Of a DNA stretch of 11,236 nt, positions 1 to 6,231 are shown in pieces. The translations under genes and the position numbers were made by a program. Under the pieces are notes generated by a model. The model made no database searches and was not told where the DNA came from. It saw nothing but the letters and a program-made list of their open reading frames with translations. Source of the DNA: JABDLF01 sp041609715 (GTDB lineage Bacteria; Pseudomonadota; Gammaproteobacteria; Steroidobacterales; JABDLF01). Position 1 is the stretch's first letter, and every line of letters begins with the position of its first letter. The stretch is from positions 1 through 11,236 of the forward strand of contig JBFIQI010000079.1 of the NCBI GenBank assembly GCA_041609715.1. Direction: 5' to 3'.

Positions 1-686
1 ATCCAGCCCGCCTGGTCCGAGAGCAGCCAGGCGATCAGTCCCGCCACCTCTGCCGGGTTGCCGAACCGTCCCACGGGGTATTGCCGGGCCATGGCCTGCC
101 TCGCGGCATCCCCGCGCAGAAACCCGGCTACGGCAGGGGTTTCCATCAGTCCCGGCGCCACGGCATTGACTCGCAACCCCTGGGCGCTGTAAGTGGCTGC
201 TGCAGATCGCACCAGACCATCGACGGCTGCCTTGGCGGCAGACACAGCCTCGTGGTTTTGAATCCCGATTCTGGCCGCAACTGTGGACACCATGACTGCA
301 GCGCCCCGGGCTTGGGCCTTTCTAAGACGCGCAACAAATGCTTTGAGCAGGAAGAAAGACGTGTCCAGATTGGCACTCAGACAGGCACGGTAGGCAGCTT
401 CGCTGGTGGCATGCAGCCCCCTCACCAAGACCTGCCCGGCACAGTTGACGAGTGCCCCAGGGACCGGATCGTCATCGCCACCCAACGCCTGCCGGGCACC
501 CTCCTCGGTACTTACATCGGCCTCCAGAATCCTGGTGCCATTCGCCACTGCATTTTCCAGACGTGCGCCATCGCGGCCCACCGCCAGAACTTCAAAGCCC
601 GCCTCCCCCAAACGATCGACGACGGCGCGCCCCAGGCCACCGGCAGCGCCGGCCACCACGGCCAGCCGTTTGTGCTGATCAGTCAT
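1..686 (-). CDS. SDR-family oxidoreductase-like protein, C-terminus cut by window edge
   Basis: A Rossmann-fold short-chain dehydrogenase/reductase, of which the first 228 residues are visible. The cofactor motif GxxxGxG is present as GAAGGLG (residues 13-19), an NNAG-like VNCAG lies at 80-84, and the late VNAVAPG motif lies at 173-179. The start is the ATG at 684-686, preceded by AAGGA with a 7-nt spacer. The catalytic triad is abnormal: the YxxxK position reads VSAAK (148-152), so the Tyr is Val148. The position 13 residues upstream, where the catalytic Ser is expected, is Thr135. Lys152 and Asn106 are kept. I recall an SDR subgroup with an NHEA-type sequence replacing the Tyr, so this may be a lineage feature and not decay. 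The gene is transcribed away from the B12-dependent regulator across a shared control region, so it is probably part of the same regulon. The substrate is unknown, and a cofactor-binding or structural role is possible. Confidence 0.9.
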   Translation of the reverse strand, partial: MTDQHKRLAVVAGAAGGLGRAVVDRLGEAGFEVLAVGRDGARLENAVANGTRILEADVSTEEGARQALGGDDDPVPGALVNCAGQVLVRGLHATSEAAYRACLSANLDTSFFLLKAFVARLRKAQARGAAVMVSTVAARIGIQNHEAVSAAKAAVDGLVRSAAATYSAQGLRVNAVAPGLMETPAVAGFLRGDAARQAMARQYPVGRFGNPAEVAGLIAWLLSDQAGW

Positions 687-706
687 TATCAATTCCTTCA
701 TGAAAA

Positions 707-734
707 TCTATACAACACCTTTACAATATTGCAA
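707..734 (-). promoter_or_regulatory. Candidate promoter of the SDR gene
   Basis: Read on the minus strand there is TTGCAA (729-734) as a -35 box, a 16-bp spacer and TATAGA (707-712) as a -10 box. Each matches four of six consensus bases. Transcription would start near position 700, just ahead of the AAGGA ribosome site and the ATG at 686. The spacer and the -10 box are covered by the 11-bp-spaced TnTACA pair, as expected for a repressed promoter. Confidence 0.45.
709..730 (+). promoter_or_regulatory. Candidate CarH/LitR-type operator, SDR side
   Basis: Two TACAA words start at 711 and 722, exactly 11 bp apart, and each fits TnTACA (TATACA at 709-714, TTTACA at 720-725). Direct repeats of nTnTACAn at 11-bp spacing are the recognition pattern I recall for the B12-dependent MerR repressor CarH. 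Only two repeats fit here, while well-studied sites have three or more; the next register (731) does not match. The pair overlaps the spacer and -10 box of the candidate SDR promoter. Assigning it to the adjacent regulator is an inference. Confidence 0.5.
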
Positions 735-868
735 CCTATCAGACATGAAGAAGCCGTGAATCTGGACCAAAACGGGACATCAAAAGATTTTAAATATTTG
801 TTTTTATTGACTATTATCCTTTTTGAGGCGTATGCAGGATGGTATTCCGCGCCTCGCCATATACTTGT

Positions 869-887
869 GTGTATAATATTTGTACAA
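869..887 (-). promoter_or_regulatory. Candidate CarH/LitR-type operator, regulator side (autoregulation)
   Basis: On the minus strand TACA occurs at 884-881 and again at 873-870, 11 bp apart, in the contexts TGTACA and TATACA. The geometry matches the SDR-side pair but in opposite orientation, so each divergent gene has its own copy. It lies directly over a perfect TATAAT. The first half-site is inside the palindrome TTGTACAA (880-887). Confidence 0.5.
872..877 (+). promoter_or_regulatory. Candidate -10 box for the MerR regulator gene
   Basis: A perfect TATAAT lies about 110 bases before the ATG at 986. I see no good -35 hexamer 16-18 bp upstream (the sequence there is GC-rich), so the promoter would be weak or need help. 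It would give a 5' leader of roughly 100 nt. The TnTACA pair sits on top of it, which suits negative autoregulation. Confidence 0.4.
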
Positions 888-985
888 GCAACCACCAGCC
901 CTCGTAGCAGCGACCTTCACATTCACCTCACGGTAATTTGCCCACACTACGCTCAGTAACTGCACTAACAGGACGGGAAACAAGC

Positions 986-1915
986 ATGGCAGAACTACTG
1001 AAACCCACCGCAGAGGTGTATCCGATTCGCACGGTCTCGGCTATCACGGGCATCAACCCCGTGACCTTACGCGCCTGGGAGCGTCGGTATGGCCTGGTCA
1101 AGCCCCGCCGCACCGAAACCGGTCACCGTGTCTATTCGGCTCGTGACATCGACAAGATCAATCGCGCCACGATGCTCGTGGGCAAAGGCCATAGCATCAG
1201 CCAGGTTGCAACCATGCTGGAGGTAGCCCAAGAATCCAGCCAACAGCCCGATAACGTCGCCGGCAATAGCTGGGCTGATTATCGTTCGCGGATGTTCACC
1301 GCCATCGCAGCGTTTCGCGAAGACGAACTGGACGACATTTACAACGAAGTTTTGGCACTGTTCTCTCTCGACGTGGTCCAGCGGCAATTGATAATCCCGC
1401 TGCTCAAGCACCTGGGTGAGCGCTGGGAATCGGGCGCAGGGTCTGTGGCCGAGGAGCACTTTTTCGCGTTTTACTTGCGCAACAAACTTGGAGCCCGCTT
1501 TCATCATCGCGGCCAGCGCAACCTCGGGCCGCTGCTGGTTACCGCATGCCTGCCTGGCGAGTCCCATGAAACGGGCCTGTTGCTGTTTAGTCTGGCCGCG
1601 CTGGATCGTGGTTTCCGGCTGGTAAATCTTGGCGCCGACATGCCCCTGGAGGATCTTCCACTGGTGGCTCGTCGCGCCGTGGCCGATGGACTCGTGCTCT
1701 CGGGTCACATGGAACCGCAGGCTGAAAATCTCGGCGCCAAACTGCAGGCACTGGTTCGCCGCGCGCCGGTGCCGGTCTTCGTGGGCGGTCAGATATCAGC
1801 CCGGCATCCCGATCTTATCGAAAAATCTGGTGGCATCGTGTTAGGCGAAGACATCGAAGACGCACTGGGCCGACTCGAATCGCAGTTTTCGTCCCGACAG
1901 GGCGAAGCTCGCTAG
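986..1915 (+). CDS. MerR-family regulator with B12-binding photoreceptor domain (CarH/LitR type)
   Basis: A 309-residue regulator. The N-terminal MerR helix-turn-helix and wing span about residues 12-80 (TLRAWERRYGLVKP, then RTETGHRVYS). The middle helical bundle carries the Wx9EH motif (Trp147, Glu157, His158) that cradles adenosylcobalamin. The C-terminal Rossmann-like cobalamin domain has ExHxxG as ESHETG (192-197), with His194 the expected cobalt ligand. In the characterised family (CarH, LitR) the B12-bound tetramer represses in the dark, and light breaks it up. The residue after Trp147 is Glu148, where Thermus CarH as I recall has His132, the light-state second ligand. The ATG at 986 was chosen over a TTG at 938 because it has an AGGA about 12 nt upstream and starts just before the MerR fold. 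It is divergent from the SDR gene and 66 bp ahead of the lipid genes, so it probably controls both and itself. Confidence 0.95.
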   Translation: MAELLKPTAEVYPIRTVSAITGINPVTLRAWERRYGLVKPRRTETGHRVYSARDIDKINRATMLVGKGHSISQVATMLEVAQESSQQPDNVAGNSWADYRSRMFTAIAAFREDELDDIYNEVLALFSLDVVQRQLIIPLLKHLGERWESGAGSVAEEHFFAFYLRNKLGARFHHRGQRNLGPLLVTACLPGESHETGLLLFSLAALDRGFRLVNLGADMPLEDLPLVARRAVADGLVLSGHMEPQAENLGAKLQALVRRAPVPVFVGGQISARHPDLIEKSGGIVLGEDIEDALGRLESQFSSRQGEAR

Positions 1916-1981
1916 CAGATCTCCCGGCGCACCCATGGGGGATGAGGGGCGTCGAAATTTCTGGCAGAAGGTAATAACAAT

Positions 1982-3259
1982 ATGAAAATTGCTGTCGTTG
2001 GCACCGGAATTTCCGGCATGGTGGCTGCACGCAGGCTGTGCAGAAAACATGAAGTTACGGTGTTCGAGGCCAACGATTATGTGGGTGGGCACACCAATAC
2101 GATAAAGGTCAGTCTCGAGGGTCGAGACTATGCGGTCGATACCGGTTTTATCGTATTCAATGACTGGACCTACCCTGAATTCATCCGCCTGCTAGACGAG
2201 CTGGGCGTAGTTTCCCAGCCCAGCAAAATGAGTTTTAGCGTCCGTTGCGACAGCGCCGACATCGAGTACAAAGGCTCTTCCCTGGATACTTTGTATGCCC
2301 AGCGTCGCAACCTCCTGCGGCCCGGATTTCACGGCATGCTGCTGTCGATTCTGCGCTTCAATCGCGAGGCGTTAGCATTTCTCGATGGCACCGACAGCCA
2401 TGAAACACTGGGACAGTTTCTCGCTCGCAGGAACTTTACTGGATTGTTTGTCAGTCACTATATCGTTCCCATGGGCGCCGCCATCTGGTCAACCGATCCG
2501 CAGCTGATGCATGACTTCCCGGCCCGTTATTTTTTGGAATTCTTCAAAAACCATGGCCTTCTGAATGTCAAAAATCGACCACAGTGGCGGGTCATCAGTG
2601 GCGGTTCATCGCGTTATGTCGACAAACTCATCGAACCGTTTGCCACGCGAATTCGTTTGTCGACACCCGCAACGGGCATCCATCGCACGCCTTCGCAGGT
2701 ATCTGTAATCAGCGAAGCCCATGGCACTGAGCATTTCGACCACGTAATCATGGCCTGCCACAGCGACCAGGCACTGGCGTTGCTGGACGATCCCAGCCAG
2801 CAGGAACGTGAGATCCTTGGCGCAATTCGCTACCAGGAGAATGAAGCGGTATTGCACACTGATGACAGCATTTTGCCAAGGCGTAAAAAGGTCTGGGCAG
2901 CCTGGAATTATCACCTGCCTGCAGATGGTAGTCAGCGTGTTTCGCTGACGTACAATATGAACATTCTGCAGGGCTTGGATGCGCCGCGACAATTCTGCGT
3001 CACCCTTAATGATAGCCGTCTCCTTGATCCGACGCGGATCATTCGGCGGATTAATTACGCGCACCCCCTGTACGATCCGGCAAGTGTTGCCGCCAGGAAG
3101 CGTCACGATGAGATTAACGGACAACGTAATACGTGGTTTTGCGGCGCATACTGGGGCTATGGGTTCCACGAGGATGGCGTAAAAAGCGCGCTCAAGGTCA
3201 GCGATAAGCTGATAAAAATGTCCGATTATGAACAGCAGTATCTACCGCGGACAGGTTAG
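1982..3259 (+). CDS. FAD-dependent oxidoreductase (amine-oxidase-like, COG2907 type)
   Basis: A flavoprotein of 425 residues. The N-terminal dinucleotide-binding motif GxGxxG is seen as GTGISG (7-12), followed by an acidic residue at the end of the second strand (Glu29 in VFEAND) and the GGHTNT segment (35-40) typical of amine-oxidase/phytoene-desaturase-like flavoproteins. A second FAD contact near the C-terminus is GYGFHEDGVKSAL (392-404). AGAAGG lies about 9 bases before the ATG. Proteins of this group are habitually encoded beside DUF1365 and CFA-like methyltransferase genes, and they are thought to oxidise or desaturate acyl chains. The exact reaction of this one cannot be read from the sequence. 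The last 32 bases overlap the DUF1365 gene, which indicates one transcript and coupled translation. No transmembrane helix or signal peptide is evident, so it is probably cytoplasmic or membrane-associated. Confidence 0.93.
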   Translation: MKIAVVGTGISGMVAARRLCRKHEVTVFEANDYVGGHTNTIKVSLEGRDYAVDTGFIVFNDWTYPEFIRLLDELGVVSQPSKMSFSVRCDSADIEYKGSSLDTLYAQRRNLLRPGFHGMLLSILRFNREALAFLDGTDSHETLGQFLARRNFTGLFVSHYIVPMGAAIWSTDPQLMHDFPARYFLEFFKNHGLLNVKNRPQWRVISGGSSRYVDKLIEPFATRIRLSTPATGIHRTPSQVSVISEAHGTEHFDHVIMACHSDQALALLDDPSQQEREILGAIRYQENEAVLHTDDSILPRRKKVWAAWNYHLPADGSQRVSLTYNMNILQGLDAPRQFCVTLNDSRLLDPTRIIRRINYAHPLYDPASVAARKRHDEINGQRNTWFCGAYWGYGFHEDGVKSALKVSDKLIKMSDYEQQYLPRTG

Positions 3260-4007
3260 GCATCGGCGCTTCGCGCCGACCCGGCACGAATTCGCTTATT
3301 CCTTGTTCATGATGCTCATCGACTTGGATGAGCTTCCGCAGCTGTTTGACATCTCGCGCTGCTGGTCGGCAAGACGTCGGGCGCTGGCATGGTTTCGACG
3401 CAAAGATCATTTCGGGGATCCCGCCAGCCCTTTGAAACAATGCGTCTATGACCTCATTGAAAAAGAAACGGGCTCACGGCCCGAGGGGCCGGTGCGCTTG
3501 CTGACACATTTGCGCTATTTCGGGCATTGTTTCAATCCTATCAGCCTCTTTTACTGCTATGCCGCCGATGGTAAGAGCCTGCAGCATATTGTGGCCGAGG
3601 TCAGCAATACGCCATGGGGAGAGCGACATTGCTATGTATTGAGCAATCACAACCTTGTCAACCGCAAGCAACGCAGTCTCGGCTTCAGGCACCCAAAATC
3701 CTTCCACGTGTCACCATTCATGAATTTCGACATGGATTACGCCTGGCGTATCCGGGAACCTGGTGATCAACTCTCGGTGCACATCGAAAATCTGAGTGCC
3801 GACCAGCGTTTGTTCGACGCCACCCTCTCGTTGCAACGTATGCCTCTGACCGCAGGCAATTTGCGGCGGGTTCTGCTCGCTTATCCGGTAATGACGATGC
3901 GCGTGGTGTTTCTAATCCACTGGCAAGCCCTTAAACTGTGGCTCAAAAAAATACCTTTTGTTCCCCATCCGGGTCGCAGCGTAGCACGGCACAACGACAA
4001 AACATGA
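3228..4007 (+). CDS. DUF1365 family protein
   Basis: A 259-residue protein with the conserved blocks of DUF1365 (COG3496): YRGQVRHRRFAPTRHEFAY (6-24), LRYFGHCFNPISLFYCY (95-111), EVSNTPWGE (124-132) and FHVSPFMNFDMDYAW (159-173). Its several conserved His, Asn and Ser residues could form a catalytic site, but no reaction is established to my knowledge. A hydrophobic stretch around 214-245 could hold it to the membrane. The ATG at 3228 lies inside the oxidoreductase gene (32-base overlap) with no clear ribosome site of its own, so translation is probably coupled. It ends in an ATGA overlap with the methyltransferase start. The constant pairing with CFA-like enzymes suggests an accessory role in phospholipid acyl modification, and homologues in Rhodobacter have been tied to the singlet-oxygen response. 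Confidence 0.94.
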   Translation: MNSSIYRGQVRHRRFAPTRHEFAYSLFMMLIDLDELPQLFDISRCWSARRRALAWFRRKDHFGDPASPLKQCVYDLIEKETGSRPEGPVRLLTHLRYFGHCFNPISLFYCYAADGKSLQHIVAEVSNTPWGERHCYVLSNHNLVNRKQRSLGFRHPKSFHVSPFMNFDMDYAWRIREPGDQLSVHIENLSADQRLFDATLSLQRMPLTAGNLRRVLLAYPVMTMRVVFLIHWQALKLWLKKIPFVPHPGRSVARHNDKT

Positions 4008-5281
4008 GCACGCAATTGACAGGACAACATGTGGATCTGAAACCTGCCGACGTCGGCTGGCTGCAGCGCAACCTGCAAAGACTGGTCATGGAGCGCCTCG
4101 CGCTCGTGGAGCATGGCCGCCTCAGGATTGTCTGGGGCGATCAGACCAGCTGTTTTGGAAAAGTTAATGATATTTGTGACCTGGAGGCCACCATCGAGGT
4201 GCTGCACCCCGACTTCTTTGTGGAAGTCGCACTCGGTGGCTCGGTGGGTGGCGCCGAAGCCTTCATGCAAAGGTTCTGGGTCTGCGACGATCTGACGGCC
4301 CTGGTTCGTCTGCTCATTCGCAACCGGCATGTGCTGGACGCCATGGAAACCGGTTTCGCGCGGCTGAAGGCGCCCCTGCGCAGGTACGCTCACTGGAGGC
4401 GGCGCAATCATCCGCAGAACAGCCGTAAAAATATCGAGGCCCACTATGACCTGGGCAACGATTTTTTCGAGTTGTTTCTGGACCCCACCATGATGTACTC
4501 CGCGGGCATTTTTTTGGAGCCAGATGCGAGTTTGGAAGCGGCCTCGATAGCCAAACTCGATCGAATCTGCCGCCAGCTACAACTGCAGGCGTCCGACCAC
4601 GTTGTTGAGATCGGCACCGGTTGGGGCGGTTTCGCGCTACATGCTGCAGGCCGTTATGGCTGTCACGTCACTACCACGACTATCTCTTCTGAACAGCACC
4701 GCCTTGCCACTGCGCGTGTCCGGCAGGCAGGCCTGGGCGATCGCGTTACGGTGCTGAAAAGAGATTACCGGGATCTCGATGGTCAATTTGACAAGCTGGT
4801 TTCCATTGAAATGATCGAAGCTGTCGGGCATCAGTTCTTCGATGCTTTCTTTGCCAAGTGCAGTTCTTTGTTGAAGGGGGATGGCGAGATGCTGCTACAG
4901 AGCATCACGATTGCCGATCAACAATATGAAAAATCCAAACGCAGCGTGGATTTTATTCAGAAATATATCTTCCCTGGCGGTGCCCTGCCCTCATTGGCGG
5001 CAATTACGAACAGCATAACTCGTGTGACCGACATGCGTATCGTCGACCTCATCGATATCGGGCCTCATTATGCCGAGACCCTGAGGCACTGGCGACGGGC
5101 TTTTTTTGCTCACCTGGGCGAGGTCAGACAAATGGGCTTTCCCGACGAATTTATCCGCATGTGGGAATACTATCTTTGCTATTGCGAGGCGGGCTTCGAG
5201 GAACGCGTGATAGGCGATCTGCAGGTCCATTTTCAAAAGCCATTGTGCAAGTCCGGCATAATAGCGGCCACCAGTCCCTGA
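4004..5281 (+). CDS. CFA-synthase-family SAM-dependent fatty acid methyltransferase, atypical active site
   Basis: A 425-residue member of the cyclopropane-fatty-acyl-phospholipid synthase family (COG2230). Landmarks are EAHYDLGNDFFELFLDPTMMYS (145-166), SAM motif I VEIGTGWGG (201-209), DYRDLDGQFD (254-263) and FIQKYIFPGG (317-326). It should methylate a double bond in membrane phospholipid acyl chains using SAM. Of the bicarbonate-site side chains of E. coli Cfa (Cys139, Glu239, His266, Tyr317), the aligned residues here are Ala167, Glu272, Gln299 and Tyr356, so two are missing. That pattern argues against cyclopropane formation and for methyl or methylene addition without ring closure, as in UfaM-like or BfaB/TmsB-like enzymes. 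The ATG at 4004 overlaps the DUF1365 stop (ATGA); a GTG at 3938 in frame lies inside DUF1365 and has no support. It is the last of three overlapping genes. Confidence 0.94.
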   Translation: MSTQLTGQHVDLKPADVGWLQRNLQRLVMERLALVEHGRLRIVWGDQTSCFGKVNDICDLEATIEVLHPDFFVEVALGGSVGGAEAFMQRFWVCDDLTALVRLLIRNRHVLDAMETGFARLKAPLRRYAHWRRRNHPQNSRKNIEAHYDLGNDFFELFLDPTMMYSAGIFLEPDASLEAASIAKLDRICRQLQLQASDHVVEIGTGWGGFALHAAGRYGCHVTTTTISSEQHRLATARVRQAGLGDRVTVLKRDYRDLDGQFDKLVSIEMIEAVGHQFFDAFFAKCSSLLKGDGEMLLQSITIADQQYEKSKRSVDFIQKYIFPGGALPSLAAITNSITRVTDMRIVDLIDIGPHYAETLRHWRRAFFAHLGEVRQMGFPDEFIRMWEYYLCYCEAGFEERVIGDLQVHFQKPLCKSGIIAATSP

Positions 5282-5327
5282 AAATCGGCCGCAAACAGAA
5301 ATTTTCAGGAAACCGGCGCCTGAATCT

Positions 5328-5336
5328 TGGTAAAAT
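5328..5336 (+). promoter_or_regulatory. Possible extended -10 promoter before the desaturase gene
   Basis: The 88-bp gap after the methyltransferase gene contains TGGTAAAAT, which fits the extended -10 pattern (TGn before TAtAAT) with no clear -35. Transcription would start near 5343, about 25 bases before the ATG. It may allow desaturase and patatin expression independent of the upstream genes. Confidence 0.35.
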
Positions 5337-5369
5337 AGCGGGCTTTGGGCATATGGAGTCAAATCCGGA

Positions 5370-6221
5370 ATGACTCGTATTCAGCGCACATCCCTGGCCA
5401 TCAAGGGCGGCTTTCTGTTTTTCCACCTGGCGTGCCTGCTGGCGCTTTATACCGGTGTCAGCCCCGCCGCGGCGCTAGTCGCGTTGCTTATGTATACGGT
5501 GAGGGCCTTGGGGGTAACCGCCGGTTATCACCGCTATTTCGCTCATCGGTCCTTCCGCACCGGGCGCGTTTTCCAGTTCATTCTGGCTTTTTTCGGTAGT
5601 TTGTCCGTGCAGGGCGGTTTACTTTGGTGGGTGTCCCACCACCGGGAACACCACAAGCACACCGAGACCCAGAAAGACATACATTCACCCACCATGCACG
5701 GTATGTGGATGGCACATATGGGCTGGATGATGCATGAGGACTGCCTGCGCACCAGCCAGGCCAATATCAAGGATCTTGCCCGTTATCCCGAACTCAAATG
5801 GCTGCAGCGCAACTACGCGAGTCTGATAATAGGGCAAGCCGGCGCCATTTATCTGTTCGGCGTGCTGCTGGATTATTTTTACCCGGGCCTTGGCACCTCC
5901 GGTCTGCAAATGCTGGTTTGGGGATTTTTTATCTCCACGGTGCTGTTGTGGCACTCAACCTTCATGGTCAATTCCGTTTGTCACAGGTGGGGAACCCGGC
6001 CCTATGCATCGGGCGACGACAGCACCAACAACCTGCTGGTTGGCGTTCTGACCATGGGCGAGGGTTGGCACAATAATCACCATATGTTTGCTTATTCCGC
6101 GCGCCATGGACTGCGCTGGTACCAGGTGGACGTCACCTGGTATCTGTTACGACTGCTTGCCGCCCTGGGCGTGGTTTCCGATCTGAAGCTGCCGCGCCAG
6201 CAAGACGCCCCCTCCGCTTAG
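5370..6221 (+). CDS. Membrane acyl-CoA/acyl-lipid desaturase (stearoyl-CoA desaturase-like)
   Basis: A diiron integral-membrane fatty acid desaturase of 283 residues, at the short end of the family. All histidine boxes are present: HRYFAH (54-59), HREHH (91-95) and HNNHH (234-238). The extra NxxxH ligand set of stearoyl-CoA desaturases is present as NSVCH (201-205), so the metal site looks complete. Hydrophobic segments lie at roughly 11-45, 66-86, 152-170 and 178-200. It should place a double bond, probably delta-9, in acyl chains using O2 and electrons from a partner that is not visible here. The start at 5370 has GGAG about 11 bases upstream. Only 10 bases separate its stop from the patatin start. 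Supplying unsaturated chains for the upstream methyltransferase is a natural role, but regioselectivity cannot be read from sequence. Confidence 0.94.
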   Translation: MTRIQRTSLAIKGGFLFFHLACLLALYTGVSPAAALVALLMYTVRALGVTAGYHRYFAHRSFRTGRVFQFILAFFGSLSVQGGLLWWVSHHREHHKHTETQKDIHSPTMHGMWMAHMGWMMHEDCLRTSQANIKDLARYPELKWLQRNYASLIIGQAGAIYLFGVLLDYFYPGLGTSGLQMLVWGFFISTVLLWHSTFMVNSVCHRWGTRPYASGDDSTNNLLVGVLTMGEGWHNNHHMFAYSARHGLRWYQVDVTWYLLRLLAALGVVSDLKLPRQQDAPSA

Positions 6222-6231
6222 GAACCGCAGC

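Larger units (their letters stand above)
687..985. promoter_or_regulatory. Divergent control region between SDR gene and MerR regulator gene
   Basis: A stretch of 299 bases, AT-rich compared with the genes on each side, holding no convincing gene. It contains a candidate sigma70 promoter for each flanking gene and two pairs of TnTACA half-sites, listed separately. The middle part (about 741-860) is AT-rich. It has a TTGACT at 807-812 that would suit a -35 box, but no good -10 follows it at the right distance. A 65-codon minus-strand open frame crosses the region, but it looks like chance. Confidence 0.75.

Noticed and set aside
801..836. TTGACT at 807-812 as the -35 box of a strong promoter for the regulator
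   Set aside because: The bases 16-18 bp downstream (around TATGCA) match the -10 consensus poorly. The perfect TATAAT further on is a better candidate.
698..895. Minus-strand frame of 65 codons in the divergent control region
   Set aside because: It spans both candidate promoters and operator pairs, shows no ribosome site or family resemblance, and is short enough to arise by chance in AT-rich DNA.
81..959. Long plus-strand open frame of 292 codons at the left end
   Set aside because: It lies antisense to the SDR gene, whose protein has clear Rossmann motifs. The plus-strand translation has no recognisable domain, is rich in Pro, Cys and His, and runs on through the AT-rich control region.
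938..985. TTG start giving the MerR regulator 16 extra residues
   Set aside because: It has no good ribosome site. The ATG at 986 has AGGA upstream and begins just before the conserved DNA-binding domain.
3938..4003. GTG start giving the methyltransferase 22 extra residues
   Set aside because: It would overlap the DUF1365 gene by about 70 bases, with a Ser/Gln-rich front unlike the family. The ATG in the ATGA overlap is the natural coupled start.
3881..4444. Minus-strand frame of 187 codons opposite the DUF1365/methyltransferase joint
   Set aside because: Antisense shadow over two well-supported overlapping genes, with no recognisable motif.
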